DNA of 64,000 nucleotides, from the NCBI RefSeq assembly GCF_050947875.1, contig NC_134573.1, forward strand, positions 33,625,615 to 33,689,614. Reading direction: 5' to 3'. Of this stretch, positions 44,406 to 56,300 are shown one piece after another (the stretch's first letter is position 1; every line of letters begins with the position of its first letter). Source of the DNA: Dermacentor variabilis. Lineage: Eukaryota; Arthropoda; Arachnida; Ixodida; Ixodidae. A program made the position numbers and the translations under genes. The notes under the pieces were generated by a model. It worked only from the letters and a program-made list of their open reading frames with translations. It did no database searches and had not been told where the DNA came from.

Positions 44406-44596
44406 TATGACCAAAAAATAAATAAATAAGCGTAGAAGGATCGACATTTGGGGGAGTTGGTACTGGTTGAACATCTTGAAGGGGCAACGCAATAAGACGA
44501 TGACAGAAGGCAGGAACACACAGGACAGCGCTGTCCTGTGTGTTCCTGCCTTCTGTCTTCGTCTTTTTGCGCTGCCCCTTCAAGATGTTCAAAATA
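44406..44596. mobile_element. Fold-back insertion (126-bp near-perfect inverted repeat)
   Basis: 44,467-44,592 is a near-perfect inverted repeat centred at 44,529/44,530, with arms of 63 bp and only three or so mismatches; the core is GACAGCGCTGTC. The whole insert splits the LINE ORF2 between SFNKY and FTLAAE and is flanked by AATAAG at 44,400-44,405 and 44,597-44,602. The outer sequence GTTGGTACTGGTTGAACATC resembles what I recall from ends of tick Penelope-like elements, which is uncertain. It has no coding capacity. Confidence 0.7.
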
Positions 44597-46463
44597 AATA
44601 AGCATTTCACGCTCGCAGCAGAAATGGCAGCAGCTCGGCAAGGCGTAAAACGCACTTTAAAAGAATCTTTGTCAGTTTCCGCATATCTTCCTAAGTTATC
44701 AAAGGAAGATCTTGCCAGATTACTGTTTAGTTTCAAGCGGGGTAAGGCCGCTGGAATAGATGGCTTATCGGCGGCACTGTTGCAACGGAATTTTGACGCA
44801 CTTTCGGACATTATGCTCTTTTTGATTAACGATTTCTTAGAACATGCCGTCTTGCCAGAAAAGTTGAAGACCCCTATTGTAAGACCACTGTTCAAGGGAG
44901 GTCAGAAGACCGCAGTTGAGAAGTATCGACCAATCTCTGTTTTGCCGATCCTTTCCCAAATACTGGAGAAATTTCTATTTGAATGCATGATATCCTTCTT
45001 AAACAAATTTGCTGTCCTTTTAAACCGTCAATATGATTTTATCCCAGGAAGGGGCACCATACATATTCTGGAGGAATTTGCAGACCACTTGTACGCAGCA
45101 TTTGAGGAAAACGCGTTTAGCTGCGCTCTCTTTCTAGACGTTAAGAAAGCTTTTGATATGGTTAACCATACTATTTTTCTAGAAAAACTGTACTTACTAG
45201 GCTTTCAAGGTCCCTTTTATGCCATTCTCAAGAATATTTTGAGTGGTCGTTCTCAAATTGTTAGTTTAAACAACCAATCAGAATATAGTAGCAAGCTGCC
45301 TGTGAAGGCTGGGGTACCACAGGGTTCCATTCTATCCCCACTACTCTTTAACATATTTACAAATGACTTGAGCTGAATAACTTCTAAGTGTTTGATATTT
45401 CAGTACACGGACGACACTGTTTTGCTCACAAGAGATATAAACTACGAGACAGCAGTTAATATGTTGCAGGAAAACGTGAATCATGTAATGAAATGGTTTG
45501 CTGGGAACGGAATTTCAGTGAACACACAGAAAACCAAAATAATCTGTTTTGGAAATCCGCTAAAGACAGCCCTTATCGACAAACAAGTATTTTTACATGT
45601 TCATGATTCTGTCTCTTATCGTTGGGAAACCGTTGAATATGTAAATTCGTACAAATATGTCGGGGTGGTTTTCGATAGCAGTTTATCATGGCATGACCAC
45701 TTGGCTTACATTTGTACCAGGCTACGGAAGGTTTCATGGTTACTCTTTAATATCAGATCTTCCGCTCCAATGTATGTGAAGAAAACCATAATTTATGCAC
45801 TTGCGTGCATACGGATACGGATTTACCTTATTACCTGTCCTTGCCGTTGGCATTGCCGAATTGATAGCATCGTAAAAAACATGTTAAAAAGCATTGCATG
45901 TAATTGTCGTATCCCACCCGGGCCGGACATCTTCCGCTTCCTACGTCTTCCTTCATTCCATTCTCTTTTCGTACAAACTGTTGTTGATCGCCGCATTTGG
46001 AATTCAGACTTTGAAATAAGATCCTAACCGGAAGTTGCGAAAAACAATTCGATATTATGTACCACGGAGCGTAACAAGCTATGGAAAGGCAAGACGGTGT
46101 GCGTATGTGCCGGGCATTTTTAATGGGTTACCAAAAGAACTTTTTGCTGGTAACTCTATGCGGAACCTAAAAACGCATTTGAGAACATTTTGTTGATTGT
46201 TGTGTTCGTTTACAGTTGTGCTTAGAAGTATTAGATTATGTATTTTAAGTTTTGTTTCCTTGGAGTTAGCACTGATGCACTTGGTGCTGGTTTTGTGATT
46301 GCCTTTTTTTATTTCTTCAGCTGAACCTACTGTTCCTTTCAATCAATGTTCTGTCTGTTGTTGCCATTTTTTTACCTCTGCCGTAAACTGCCGGGCCCAG
46401 TGCTTCAAGCCTCCTGTTGGCTTTGACGGGCCTGAAACTCTCTGTATCCTCTACAAAGTGGCA

Positions 46464-46598
<135 letters not shown>

Positions 46599-46649
46599 GA
46601 AGGACAAAGACAACGAATACATCTTTTGGCTGTGGAGTGACTTGTTCTG

Positions 46650-47040
46650 TTATGAAGAAGTGACGTGTGCAAGTACCGCCGCATGGCAGACGAGAATTCC
46701 ACAATATCTACAGCTTCACTCTGAACTACATAATCACGAAAAGTAGATGAAACACGGCGTAATGTTGGGGTAATTATAGCGGCTAATTTTCATGCAGTTT
46801 GTTTCGAGATAGTTGCCGTAAAACACGAGTTACAGCCCTTTTCTGCAACCATACTCTCGTGGGCAACCATGTATTGACAGCAGACGGGAATTCTGTAACG
46901 TCTACAACTTCACGGTGAACTAACTAATCTGACAACTAAATGAAACTCGGCGTAATGATAGAGTAGGCTTGGCGGCCAATTTCAGTCTGATTTTTTTGTC
47001 CAAGATACTTATAGTACATCGAGAGCTACAGAGCAGTCCC
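46650..47040. repeat. Tandem duplication, unit about 194 bp
   Basis: 46,694-46,840 and 46,888-47,030 align: GAATTC(C/T), TCTACA(G/A)CTTCAC, GATGAAAC(A/-)CGGCGTAATG versus AATGAAACTCGGCGTAATGA, GCGGC(T/C)AATTT, and GAG(T/C)TACAG. Two diverged copies are clear. Confidence 0.65.
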
Positions 47041-48480
47041 GAGACGAGAATTGTCTCGTGTCGACGCGACGTGTAGACGGACCAACATCGACCACCGCCG
47101 CTCTCAGAAGAGCTGTGACGCACATTGTTAAAAAGAAGCAAAACAACCGACAGCAGCTGCACGGCCGCTGGATAAGAACAAAATGCGCGCGCGCATCGAA
47201 AACGCCGTTATACAGTGCGCGACTGCTGCCTGTGATCGGCATAGCAAATGCGCTTCGAACGCCGTCGCCTATGGAAACAAACCGACGCGTCCCGTTGCCG
47301 GCAACTAGCGCCGTTCGGCCCAGCCAAGCGGCCGAGAATGCAACTGATGCTGAGACATCTGCTCCCATTGCATGCAGCACCTTTTTTCTTTTTTTTTTTT
47401 TATCCAGCGGCGGTCTTCTTTTTATCCAGCGCCAATGCCAGTTGATACCTTCGCATATCTAGTTCAGTATCTCAGAAAAGCCAGAATGACTTTCATTGTG
47501 CCGACAAAGAGAGCATTTCGGCCACGCACACACTAGAATGAAGGGCTTTTACAAAGCGCTTGCTTATCCGCACGCGTCGAGGACACTGTCATATCTGTCG
47601 CTATCGCGAGTACAACGAGTATACAAAGAGCGCGTGATCAATAATTTCTGATTAGGGTGCAGTGCTCAGAATCTCTCTAATGTTGCAGATGCCGATCTTC
47701 CTGAATCGCATATCGTGTCTTGGTGCTTCCAGAATCTGACCTTGTGATCGCTCTTATAAACTTGCACCGATTTGTTTACTTTGACTGCATGGTGTGCAAG
47801 GTACCCTTTCGCTTTGTTTTTGGCGTAGTCACTCTATAGATCTACGCATCGCCATAGAGTTTAATAAAATAAAGTGCACTAACGCCGCAATCGTTCAGCT
47901 GCCGCAGTGAACGATTACGAATACTACCGTACATTTGTCGGATCCTCGCGCTTCGCGAAAGTTTGAAAGGCTTCAAACGTTCCTGTGGCGCTATACGTAT
48001 AATGATGTCTAAATTTGCAAGCAGTCGCATCTTTTTATAAGGCAGTGAAAGCAATAAGAGCCTGCGCACATACCTAATTATTACAAAGTCCTGCATTTAT
48101 CAGAAAAAAAATTTATTGGGCATGGGAACTTTGCAAAGTCAGAAAGCCCTTCGAAGCCGAATAGACGAGGCTCAGGCAAGTGCATGTACCAGATCCATCA
48201 TTCTCGTTCTGTCTGAACGGTCGTGCTTGCGGCTGCCATAGGCACTAGCCACGCAGTGCCTTCTAGCGATTTTCGTGGGAAACACCATGCTTCTGGTGTT
48301 GTGCACTCCGATCGGGAGCTTATGTATTCGTCATATATCGTGCCTTGCGGTGTTTTTTGCATACAATATATTTCGCTTTCTGCCCGCTTTTTGTTAACGT
48401 TTCTTAAGCACAGAGGTATATCTTTCATGTTTTAAAAATAGTCGGTACATTGGCGGCCTATATTCTCAGTTTCCGATCGT
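47041..48480. other. No recognisable gene
   Basis: GC-richer from 47,041 to 47,370, then A/T-rich. Open frames of up to 134 codons show no motif. A T-run at 47,388-47,401 is the only simple feature. Confidence 0.4.
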
Positions 48481-49029
48481 TTAATAACGAACAACACCCA
48501 ATTGGAGATTATTTTGCAAATAAAAATCTTGAACAGAGCGTACCGGTATTTTTACATTCGTCTGCGTAAGTAGCAGAATCAATTTTTCATCTATCCATAT
48601 TTTTCGATGGCGAAATGCGCAAAAGTCCTCCGGTCTTTGTATCGCGTGTCCCCGAGCGGTGAGACGCGATGAAAGACAAAGAAGTGAACCGGAACTGCGA
48701 GGCTCGCAGTAAAAGAAGGAATCAGAGAGAAGTGGAGCAATAACGTAAAGAGAAAAGACGAGAAAGAGAGAGTGGTGAGTTGGCCAGGATGTGCGTGACG
48801 TGGCCTTCGGCTGCAATGCACGCTTCTCCAGACAAGCTACGGAGGCAGCAGCGGGCGCCGTATACTGAGCGCGCCACGGAGGCAAGACCGACCGGCAGCC
48901 CACGGGTGCGCTGTCGCCCTGATGCACCGTGACAGTGAATGCACCGCGGTCATTGCTCTGGTTCCCGCTGCGAGTTCCAGTTCCCTCCTGTGCCACGGAG
49001 GTCAGCCAAGGCTGTAACCCGTCAAACAC
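48481..49029 (-). other. Unassigned 182-codon open frame
   Basis: This is the longest open frame in the window not explained by a retroelement or microsatellite. The N-terminal half (49,029 to about 48,780) is GC-rich with a serine/threonine/glycine-rich composition. A hydrophobic stretch (LFLVFSLYVIAPLL) follows. I recognise no domain. It overlaps a GC-rich block and may be chance. Confidence 0.2.
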
Positions 49030-49554
49030 TCCGCCGAAGTCGTGCTGTGCAGCGGCGGCTGTCCGGATGCCGCTACACGTCAGTCAGGAATGTCTAAACG
49101 GTCAGGACTTTTTTATGTTAAGGGGATCGTACGTAACTTGAGGAACTTTGCACCCTATGAGTTCTTGTAATGCAGTATTTGTATTGAACGGTTCTTCTGT
49201 ATTATTGAGTCTTAGTCGAGAATGATAAATGTGCGTTTACTGTATGCAACTTATCTCTGTCTGCCTACCGACGGCCGTAATCAAATTGATGACGCGTTCA
49301 GATCTTTTCTTTGTTGGCTTTTTTGAACACTTCAGGGCGCGTAACAAGCAACCGGCAGACCAGCCTGACTGGTACAGTGACATGAACAGCAAAGCACTGA
49401 AAGTTGCAAGATATCGCTCCATAACCTCACGGCTTTGTGTTGCTGCAGTCTGTGCCGCGCACTGGGACACCTCGATACAAAACCGGCTTTCAGGGTGGGG
49501 ACGTTGTCTCCATCGGTGCCATATTCCTTCTCAACTCGACCACTCACAAAAGCA

Positions 49555-49890
49555 CGCTGACTAAAACACACGCAAACACTAGCCCACACAGACACAAGCG
49601 CAAAAACACGCACGCACCCACAAACATACGGGAACACATGCAAACGTGCGCACACGGACACGCACACAACTCGCAAACACACACACATAAACAAGCGCAC
49701 ACACGCCAAGAAATGCGCACAAATACGCGCAAGCACGCACAGAAACATGTTGACAAACACGCACGCCCACACACGATACGGACACACACACAAACACTTG
49801 CACGAAAACACGCGCGCCCACACGAACACGCATTTTTACACAGGCACGCACACACATGCACGCGTAAGGACATGCATGCACAGGCATGCA
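49555..49890. repeat. Degenerate CA-rich (ACACGC) repeat
   Basis: About 330 bp of imperfect CACACG/CACAAA units, an old (CA)n microsatellite. The long frames on both strands here (Thr/His-rich on plus, Cys/Val-rich on minus) are repeat artefacts. Confidence 0.85.
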
Positions 49891-50559
49891 CGTATATACT
49901 ATGTCGGGGTCAAATGAAACTCGAACAGCGAAGCGCCGTGGTCGCAGCACACAACAGGAGAGGCAGTGCGCGCCTGCCCGTCAGGCGCGCACAACCGGTT
50001 CCACCGCACTGCGTGATACCGCGACGTTTTCCTTTCACCTCTATCCTGGAGTCTGTCCTTCCAATTGGAAGGTTGCGCAGGTTTACGAAGAGGAAATGTG
50101 GGATCAATACTGGGCCTTCTGTTTTTATTTTAAAGGAAGGCAAGAAAAATGAAAGAAAACACGCGCAAGACAATCGCAGTAGGACGAGCATGCTCGCCTC
50201 TTGTAGGCAAAGCAGATGAGTGAGTCTGTCTCGAATAATGACGACTGTTAGGCGGCGCAAAGTGTGCTACACACACCGCTGCTCGCGTTTCATTTGTTGC
50301 CGATAGCGCATCCGTTTTTGACGCACTGTGCGATACTGTATTCACCCTATACTGGGATATTTTAGTTTTATTTGATTTTTCTTTTCTCGCTTCCACACCT
50401 AGGCCCGGTACCGAAATATTGTTTTGGGGCGCTAGACGGGAAATACAAAAGGAAGGACACGCCAGCTGATTTATTGCTGCAAGAAATAGAGATAAGTGCA
50501 AGCTTGCTGAACGCAAGAATGATGACGTGACGGTGGTGGCTATCTACGTTGTTACAGCA

Positions 50560-51080
50560 TTGCCTCAAACAGGGATATCTCTTATAAATGTAACGCAATC
50601 GAAATGTCACTGATACACGTGTGACATTCCATTCTGATAGAGTGTACCTCCAAGTGTTCGAGCGCTGTTTTGTTGCCTCTCCGGCCAGGAATGTCGACTG
50701 ACATGCGCAGGCATTGCAACGCGCGCTAAGACACGCGCCATCAAATTTACTTAAGCTGATGGAATGCTCCCTCTGACGGTGATTCAAACATTGACCACTT
50801 TGGCCCACATAGGACTTCCCGCAGCCGAGAGCGAGGTACGTATCTCGTAGGCAGCCTCCACAGCACAGCACCCAAATTGCTTGGCGTGCTTCTTCAAACA
50901 CCGTCGTCTGTCAGTACATGTGATGTGCGGAAACACAATAGTTTTCTGGGGGTGCAAAAAACAATATGGACGACGTATCTACCTTCCACCTTATCTAGGT
51001 TGTTTGAAGCAAAGCTTTAACAATGGAGATAACCATCACTGCACGTATAGGTCTTGTGTCCAGCGTGCGCGAAAATTGTG
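50560..51080 (-). pseudogene. Penelope-like element 3' end: GIY-YIG endonuclease region
   Basis: Read on the minus strand: IVFCTPRKLLCF, then after frameshifts KHAKQFGCCAVEAAYEIRTS, CGKSYVGQSGQCLNHRQREH and SARCNACACQ. This is the layout of the Penelope linker and GIY-YIG domain (YEIPLSCGK.YVGQTGRC.N.RLREH...H...C.C), including the conserved Arg and the CCH-type cysteines. A C-terminal helix-like tail (VTFRLRYIYKRYPC region) follows with stops. The RT that should precede it is not found at higher coordinates, so this is a truncated relic. Confidence 0.75.
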
Positions 51081-51299
51081 ATTTACACTGTTTCTTGCAG
51101 CAATAAATCGGTTGGTAGGTTGCGTTAGAGCTTGCATGTCTTTGTGTCTGTCCTTTTGTATGTCTCATCGAGCTCCCAAACACAATGTTTAGTAGGCCGC
51201 ACCGATATTTCCAAGAAGTTCCATTAAGCTCGATCGAGACGGTGGTAGAGTGGGGACCCTCCCTAGACAACGAGGGATGAGAATCATAACCTAGGGCTC

Positions 51300-51784
51300 C
51301 ATTTCCTGCAGCCGCGATATTGACACGCGTATAATGTTCATTTTTTATTTTTATCGTGTTTCCCTGGCAACCACTACTTCGATGTTATCGCTATGCGCAA
51401 CAGACAAATGAACGCCTCAGCCGGAATCTTTACGGCGACAGAGTATGCATTGCTAAACGCTATGACACTAATGCGACGTTTAACATCTCGAGTTTATTGC
51501 CTGCCCGCATGCCGTAACACAAGGTCATCACTTGTGGTGTCGTGCAACCTTACACGAGCACGTCGTTTTTGCGACACATCAAGCAACGCAGTGTTACGAG
51601 GTTACCGCAAAGCACCTTCGGTTCGTGGCGTATAGAAAATAAGTGTTCCTGTCATGACAGCTCACTTTGTCGCTCTATAGGTGAAAATAAAAAAAAAGTG
51701 GGTTCATTCTGTTCGCGCGCAATTCTAACGCAATGTGACCTTGCGGGACACCCAGCGGTAAGTGTACGCAACCTCTTTCTTTAC
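51300..51784. other. No recognisable feature
   Basis: Nothing supportable beyond short open frames. Confidence 0.4.
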
Positions 51785-51788
51785 CTCA

Positions 51789-51819
51789 CTCGGGGGGCGG
51801 GGGGTAGGGGGGGGGGGTT
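51789..51819. repeat. G-rich tract, G-quadruplex candidate
   Basis: Three G runs (GGGGGGCGGGGGGTAGGGGG and onward) lie close together on the plus strand, long enough to allow four G-tetrad strands. Confidence 0.6.
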
Positions 51820-53460
51820 GTTGCAGTAGATGATGTCTTAGCGTGGAAGCCTGGGTGTGAACAGCTGACCGTGTCTGCAAGCCCAACGTTTGAATACTTG
51901 AAAAGGCCAGCTGCTGACAACACGTTGGCCTCGAGCGTCAGCAAACTGACGTGAATGACTTGATTCTGCATACATATTTATGGGGCTCCTTGCATATTTT
52001 GCTCCCTGGCGCTTAACATAACATTGCAAGCGGTTCGTGAATGAGGTGTGAGAACTTGTTTTCTCATTCCTCCTTTATTTTTTTTGTAGCATGCTCACCT
52101 ACGCGGAGCTATCATGCATTAATGTGAGCTGGCTTTGGGGGCCTAGAATGGCTGCGTACGGTGGCCTCCTAGGCAGTTACGAGGTTTACATAATGCGACT
52201 TCGCTGTTTTCCCCACGAAGGACGTTAGCATACTCGGAATTCAAAGACACCGCGAACTTTGCTGTTCTGTGAACGCATATATGCACACATCTAGAATGTT
52301 TATTCGTCTTTGCCGTTTGACCCCTCTGATGAAAATGGCCGCTAATATGCTTGTTTTGCTTTTCTCATCCGGATAATCAAAGATTTCTTTCTTTATTTCG
52401 TGTTTCCGCTTGTTTCTATTCTTGACGATGAGTCCCTGAAATTTTGCTGCGCGTTTAAGAGGCTAGCTGTAGATGATGACTTCGTTCGCAAAGCATTCAA
52501 ACTGCTTACTTCGTTTCTCAGCAAACCACACGAGCGAGTTGATTTGGCGACGTTTAATTATGCGGCCGGCGTCCCGAATACAAAAGAAATATTTTGATGG
52601 CAGTTTACTGAAACCCTGTGTTTTTGCAGCAAATGCTAGATCACTGTGGTCGTTTTCATGTTTGCTCTTCCAGCTAACTCGAAATTCTAGCGCACTGTGC
52701 TCATCGGGTTTCGCCGAGAAATATGCGCATACGTAGTGCATGTTTAACAGCCCGACTGACTACTGACGCTAATAATAAGAATTTCAAACAATTGACAGCA
52801 TGTTATGAGGTAGCAGTAAAGGAATTATATTATTAATAAAGAGCAACATCAGCTACATCATCATTTTCATCTAGTCGTGGTAGGTTGAATGAAGTGATTA
52901 AACAAGCGAGACTGATAAGAATGCTATTATATATGTCAAGCTTGCTAACGAAATGAGAAATAAACTCACCTTGGCTTATATATACACAAGACAGTACTTA
53001 ACTAGAACTGTTCGAAATAGCTGTTCGACGAAAAAGAGAGCCACGCACGCCAACGGCCATCGCGAGCCGACGTTCTACCATCGGTTGGGCTGGACGCCGC
53101 CGCAGGGCGCATCTTCTGGCTTTTCAATAAATGTAGCCGCCGTCGCATTTACAACAACCTCCACACCAGCCATATGTCATCTGTAGGATATTTAATTCAA
53201 TGCAAGTCACTGAGCACTTTATTTGTTTTTGTGGTCAAGGAAAGGATGAACAAAAAGCATAGTGAATAAGGCTCCTGGTGACGAACGCACAAAACTTCTT
53301 TCGCAGTACTCTTTGCCATTGGCTGGCGTCTCTCACTGATGTTAAGTGCATCATCAGGATTGGCTCGAATTGGGTCTTAGGACAGTTCTAGCAGCAGCGC
53401 TTTATGTGAATACGGGCCCTCACCTTGTGTCGCCATGCAAACACCACAGGCATGACGCTG
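51820..53460. other. No recognisable feature
   Basis: A/T-rich sequence with only short frames. No retroelement motif seen. Confidence 0.4.
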
Positions 53461-53461
53461 T

Positions 53462-53540
53462 GCTGCTTTCTGCACGGACCACAAAGGCACAGTACCACAA
53501 TTCCTGGCGCTGTGCCTTTGTGGTCCGCGCAAAAAGCAGC
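53462..53540. repeat. Imperfect hairpin with about 34-bp arms
   Basis: GCTGCTTTCTGCACGGACCA and onward to 53,497 pairs with the complement ending GCGCAAAAAGCAGC at 53,540; the stretch GGACCACAAAGGCACAG is identical in both arms. It may be a tiny fold-back MITE or a small-RNA-like hairpin. No target duplication is evident. Confidence 0.6.
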
Positions 53541-54530
53541 ATGAGTATATTGGCACTGTACGTTCATTGTGTGTGTGTGCTCGTGTAACGAGGTAAGGGG
53601 AAAATCCACGTGATAATAAGTAATCACGAGCACGCCACCATGGAGGCCTCCGCAGCCCATGTGTGTTAAAGAGCATGAAATAACCGCTCAAAAAACCTAA
53701 AATTGATCGACCGAGCTCCCAGTACGAATAGGTGCAAAGTGAGCTCCTTTATCGCGCGGTATGAAGCACTGCGGTTGTCGCCTTCCCACCGTGGAAACAG
53801 AAACTCCTCCATTAGGCGCCACCCGTTCTACGTAGTGATGTTCTCGCACACACTCTCATTGTTGGCTGCTACGAATATGCATGAGTGCTGAATGGCTCCA
53901 GTGAAAGTTTGCAAACGCCTTTTTCTAAGGTAGAAACATTTTTAGTGTTCAGGTCACAAGAGGTGCTTGGCCGCGAACTTCGGTTGACGGTCCCGGGTGC
54001 GCAATGAGCTGAATTGAACACGTTATCTGATGACAGTTATGACGAACCACACAGCCAGTTAGAAACGCGTAACTGGAATTATAGGACGATTCCCTTCAAC
54101 TTTGCAGTAAAAACAAGTGCAGTAAAGTATGTACTAAACAAGTCATTGATATAATAGGCTGAATTCTAACAGATTTTTGCTAATAATGTCCGCCTGGGCC
54201 GGTAATTTATCGTCAGTGGTGTATTAGTAGTGAATCTTTCAAGCTCTTTGTTTAAGTGTTCCAAGTATTAAAAAACTCTATATAGTGGTATCATTTCTTG
54301 CTTATTTTTTGTACAAAATAGATGGTAACGTCCCTCGCTCTTTGCCTTCAGTCTTTGTGTGCAAGATTAGTGCACTCCGCAATAATTAGGCAGAGCCTTA
54401 GGAATGACGTAATGTTGGCGCGCACAGAAATCCCAAGGTTGTGCGTACGACCACCTTGCATCCGGGTTCACAGTGCAGTTCGTAAGCGGTTCCTATAAGG
54501 GCACGCAGTGGAGACGCCAAAAAAATTATC
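53541..54530. other. No recognisable feature
   Basis: Nothing supportable. Confidence 0.4.
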
Positions 54531-54547
54531 ACGTAGGTCAATGACCC

Positions 54548-54790
54548 CGACGTGGTGCCTCAGTGGATACGGCGTTCTATCGGTGCATAAGTTACACGTC
54601 CGGAGTCCGGTCACCAGACGCGTGCTCCAGACCAGTCGTGGTTCAACAAAGCTCTATTCCCAGCCGCGGCGGCGGCCCCGTTATAGATGTTCTAAAATGC
54701 AAGTAGGCTCGCGTACCTCTACGCCGGCGCGTACTTTAAGAACCCCAGGTGGTCAGAGTAAATCAGGGTCCCTCCGATACCACATCTCTC
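54548..54790 (+). mobile_element. Diverged Ruka-like SINE
   Basis: The A-box-like GTGGTGCCTCAGTGGATACG begins it; GTGGTTCAACAAAGCTCTATTCCC corresponds to the B box region, followed by CGGCGGCGGCC and TAAGAACCCCAGGTGGTCAG, then AATCAGGGTCCCTCCGATAC. Order and content match the Ruka body but divergence is high, and the head contains an extra segment of about 60 bp between the A- and B-box regions. Confidence 0.6.
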
Positions 54791-54849
54791 CCAGCAGACG
54801 TGTGCACGGTCACTACAAAACCCGCAAATCAACCAGCGAGGCAATGACA

Positions 54850-56225
54850 AGCTAATATATATCCAAAAAGTTTTGTAATTTCAGGCACAGATGCTTGAAA
54901 TCTTAGATTGTGTTAATATACGTATAGGTGGTTCTCACTTTGCATTCGCAGAGCGACGGCGCCTGGAGGACAATGGCAACCAGTGGGAAGTAGCATCAGA
55001 ATAAACAGGATAAATTAAACATCAAATTGTGCATGGTGCTTGGACTTGACCGAGGTAATAAAACAGATCAGAGAAAGAGAACGCCGGCTCTGTCGTAATC
55101 GAGAGCATGAAATGGCTACCGGCAAAGCAGATTCGTTGGCGATGACACTAGCCACAATATTAAAATCGGTGCCGCGCAAGTTCGCAACGGCACACGCCAC
55201 CACGCTACACTGTGCAGTGATCCGTATGGTCGCAATAGTTTCCTGTCACTGCAGCTATCGTCTCGGTCAAACAGCCATTCGCGGCGCGCCGCGGAACTCT
55301 GGGACCGACGGTGAGCACCCGGCGCCAAAACACGACAGTCAAGTGCCCTGTATCTGCCTTTTGAACGTCGCTACTGTAAATGCCAAATAAGACTTGAGCG
55401 TACTAGAAGTTGCAGCTTCAGTTACATTGTGCGCAAACATCAGGAAGAAATCGGAAGCAATGCTTTTGTTAGTATTCTTTGGGAAGTAACTAGCGTGTGT
55501 AATGCGGTCTTGACAGGTTGCCGGGATGAGCTCTTTTTGTTCTCGCAACTGGCCCAGATGTTCTTGCTTGAATGTCCGGATGTTGTCGTTTGAGTGCTCC
55601 GATAACGGCTCTGGCTCTTGGCTCAGGGGCACTTGAGAGTCGTCAACGAAGAAAAGCATTTCAAGCTTCAAAATCAATCATACGCAAGCGCTATACCTTT
55701 CTCATAAGCGGTGTCCAGCTTCCGAACACCTGGACAAAGTTCCGAACACGTAGCAGTTGTGGATTATCTCCGAGATCGCAGCGTTTCGCTGTTGGTAGCG
55801 AGCCGTGGGGTCGGCGTCCACGTTTTCCGCGTGCTGTTCGCTCTGCGGCAAATGACGCTGAAATGCTTTTGAAGAAAACTCCAGAGTTCTTTCAACTGCA
55901 TTGAACGTGGAGCGTCAACGTCAGGCGTCGCCAATAGCCAACTGCAAAACAATCGTTGTGATCAATTTGCCGAGGCAACAGTCACCGTGCACGCGGAACA
56001 GTCAGTTCTCACGAAGCACCGACAGCTTATAGAGGGCAGGACCTTGACCGAACTCTAACATTGTACAGAAAATACTCACAGCCACGTGTCCATAATTGAA
56101 ACGAATGACAAAAGCAAAAAAAAAAAAAATTCCGGCGAACGTGCCTCTGCTATAAAAAGCCTCATATAGGCATGGAAGCATTGCACAGCGTGCATAGGCT
56201 CTCATAATTGAGTGCGGCGACGAGT
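54850..56225. other. No recognisable gene; one open frame noted
   Basis: A minus-strand frame of 112 codons (55,677-55,339) has a composition like ordinary protein (VDDSQVPLSQEPEPLSEHSN and EHLGQLREQKELIPA) and no repeat signature. I recognise no family. It could be an exon or remnant; chance cannot be excluded. Confidence 0.3.

Positions 56226-56227
<2 letters not shown>

Positions 56228-56298
<71 letters not shown>
56228..56298. repeat. (TA)n microsatellite
   Basis: About 35 uninterrupted TA units. Confidence 0.95.

Positions 56299-56299
<1 letters not shown>

Positions 56300-56300
<1 letters not shown>

Larger units (their letters stand above)
43131..46029 (+). pseudogene. L2/CR1-type LINE ORF2: endonuclease and RT
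   Basis: Starts at ATG 43,131. Endonuclease pieces: EFTLINLNVRSLRKYWEQF, FVDIFVLTEINAP, and in another frame RPPSGSM. The linker is recovered in pieces (YRAARNKVVALIRSARPLYF; MWSLINHLCGQDGNMPSFDA), then a fold-back insertion follows SFNKY. The RT resumes at 44,597 with FTLAAEMAAARQG. It reads KAAGIDGLSAALLQ, KYRPISVLPILSQILEKF, LFLDVKKAFDMVNH (A) and AGVPQGSILSPLLFN (B), then a single in-frame TGA at 45,374-45,376, and then QYTDDTVLL (C), with the usual Ala replaced by Thr. The C-terminal part ends at 46,027. Frameshifts and stops disable it. Confidence 0.8.

Noticed and set aside
49332..50219. Cys-rich and Thr/His-rich frames at 49.3-50.2 kb
   Set aside because: They track a degenerate CA repeat and overlap on both strands.
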